A stretch of DNA of 64,000 bases from Flavobacteriaceae bacterium PS02337 (GTDB taxonomy: Bacteria; Bacteroidota; Bacteroidia; Flavobacteriales; Flavobacteriaceae): contig JASCOE010000010.1 in the NCBI GenBank assembly GCA_029959285.1, positions 179,152-243,151 of the forward strand. The letters run 5' to 3'. Below the pieces are notes generated by a model. The model searched no databases. It worked only from the letters and a program-made list of their open reading frames with translations, and was not told the DNA's origin. Shown here piece after piece: positions 63,914 through 64,000 of this stretch. Position numbers and translations under genes: made by a program. Numbering within the stretch: position 1 is the first letter of the stretch; every line of letters starts with the position of its first letter.

Positions 63914-64000
63914 CTATGCTACACTTTTAATTTTATAAAATTCTAGTTCCATTTCTTTAGGTGTTTTATATCCCAAAGAAGAATGCAGACGTTTTCTATT
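63914..64000 (-). mobile_element. IS3-family transposase (OrfB) C-terminal fragment
   Basis: The minus strand reads NRKRLHSSLGYKTPKEMELE then FYKIKSVA and a TAG at 63914-63916. This is the characteristic end of IS3/IS150-type integrases. The gene continues beyond the right edge, so integrity cannot be judged. A likely element end lies about 40 bases to the left. It is the only mobile-element sequence in the window. Confidence 0.85.

Overview
The window is a chromosomal stretch of a low-GC Bacteroidota, almost certainly a Flavobacterium or close relative. The signs are Bacteroidetes-type promoters (TAnnTTTG), a secreted glycoside hydrolase with a type IX secretion (T9SS) sorting tail, several TonB-dependent receptors, a DUF3822-RsmD pair, and many intergenic inverted repeats of the sort that is abundant in flavobacterial genomes. 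I see no tRNA or rRNA genes, no CRISPR array and no prophage. The only mobile element is the end of an IS3-type insertion sequence at the right edge.

Left part (1-20.4 kb): polyphosphate metabolism (probable ppk1 tail, ppx), a Crp-like regulator, a quinone reductase, dnaX with an apparent -1 frameshift on an A10 tract, a frameshifted DUF1963 membrane protein, a BON/LysM pair, RNase P RNA, a DctA-like transporter, a two-component system divergent from an outer-membrane receptor, rsmD with DUF3822, a RecD2-like helicase, a DODA-type dioxygenase and kdsB.

Middle part (20.5-43.2 kb): mostly housekeeping. It holds a fused two-component ketoacid dehydrogenase E1, an M1-peptidase-like protein that lacks its catalytic motifs and ends in an outer-membrane barrel, a LOG-family protein, uvrA, a TPR protein, a ClC channel with CBS domains, ggt, an ACP phosphodiesterase-like protein, glmM, a GH128/CBM6/T9SS glucanase, a lipid A-type acyltransferase, a rhomboid protease, a SIMPL protein and an orphan histidine kinase.

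Right part (43.2-64 kb): accessory envelope functions. A three-gene operon combines a TonB-dependent receptor, a diheme cytochrome c peroxidase and a cysteine-free SUOX-fold domain. Then come a DUF1254 lipoprotein, a frameshifted TauE/SafE permease and a PAP2 phosphatase with an XRE regulator. A response regulator-kinase-PepSY-TonB receptor operon is divergent from an overlapping PAP2-phosphoethanolamine transferase pair and is followed by a PhoA-type phosphatase. An alcohol dehydrogenase and a divergent HxlR/SDR pair close the region.

The most notable signals are three genes interrupted at A-runs (dnaX, DUF1963, TauE/SafE), the M1-like pseudo-peptidase/barrel fusion, the receptor-peroxidase-SUOX operon, the PAP2-PEtN transferase pair beside a two-component system, and at least seven intergenic repeat families. 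I did not find a clearly novel defence or mobile system. The receptor-peroxidase-SUOX operon is the best candidate for an undescribed function.
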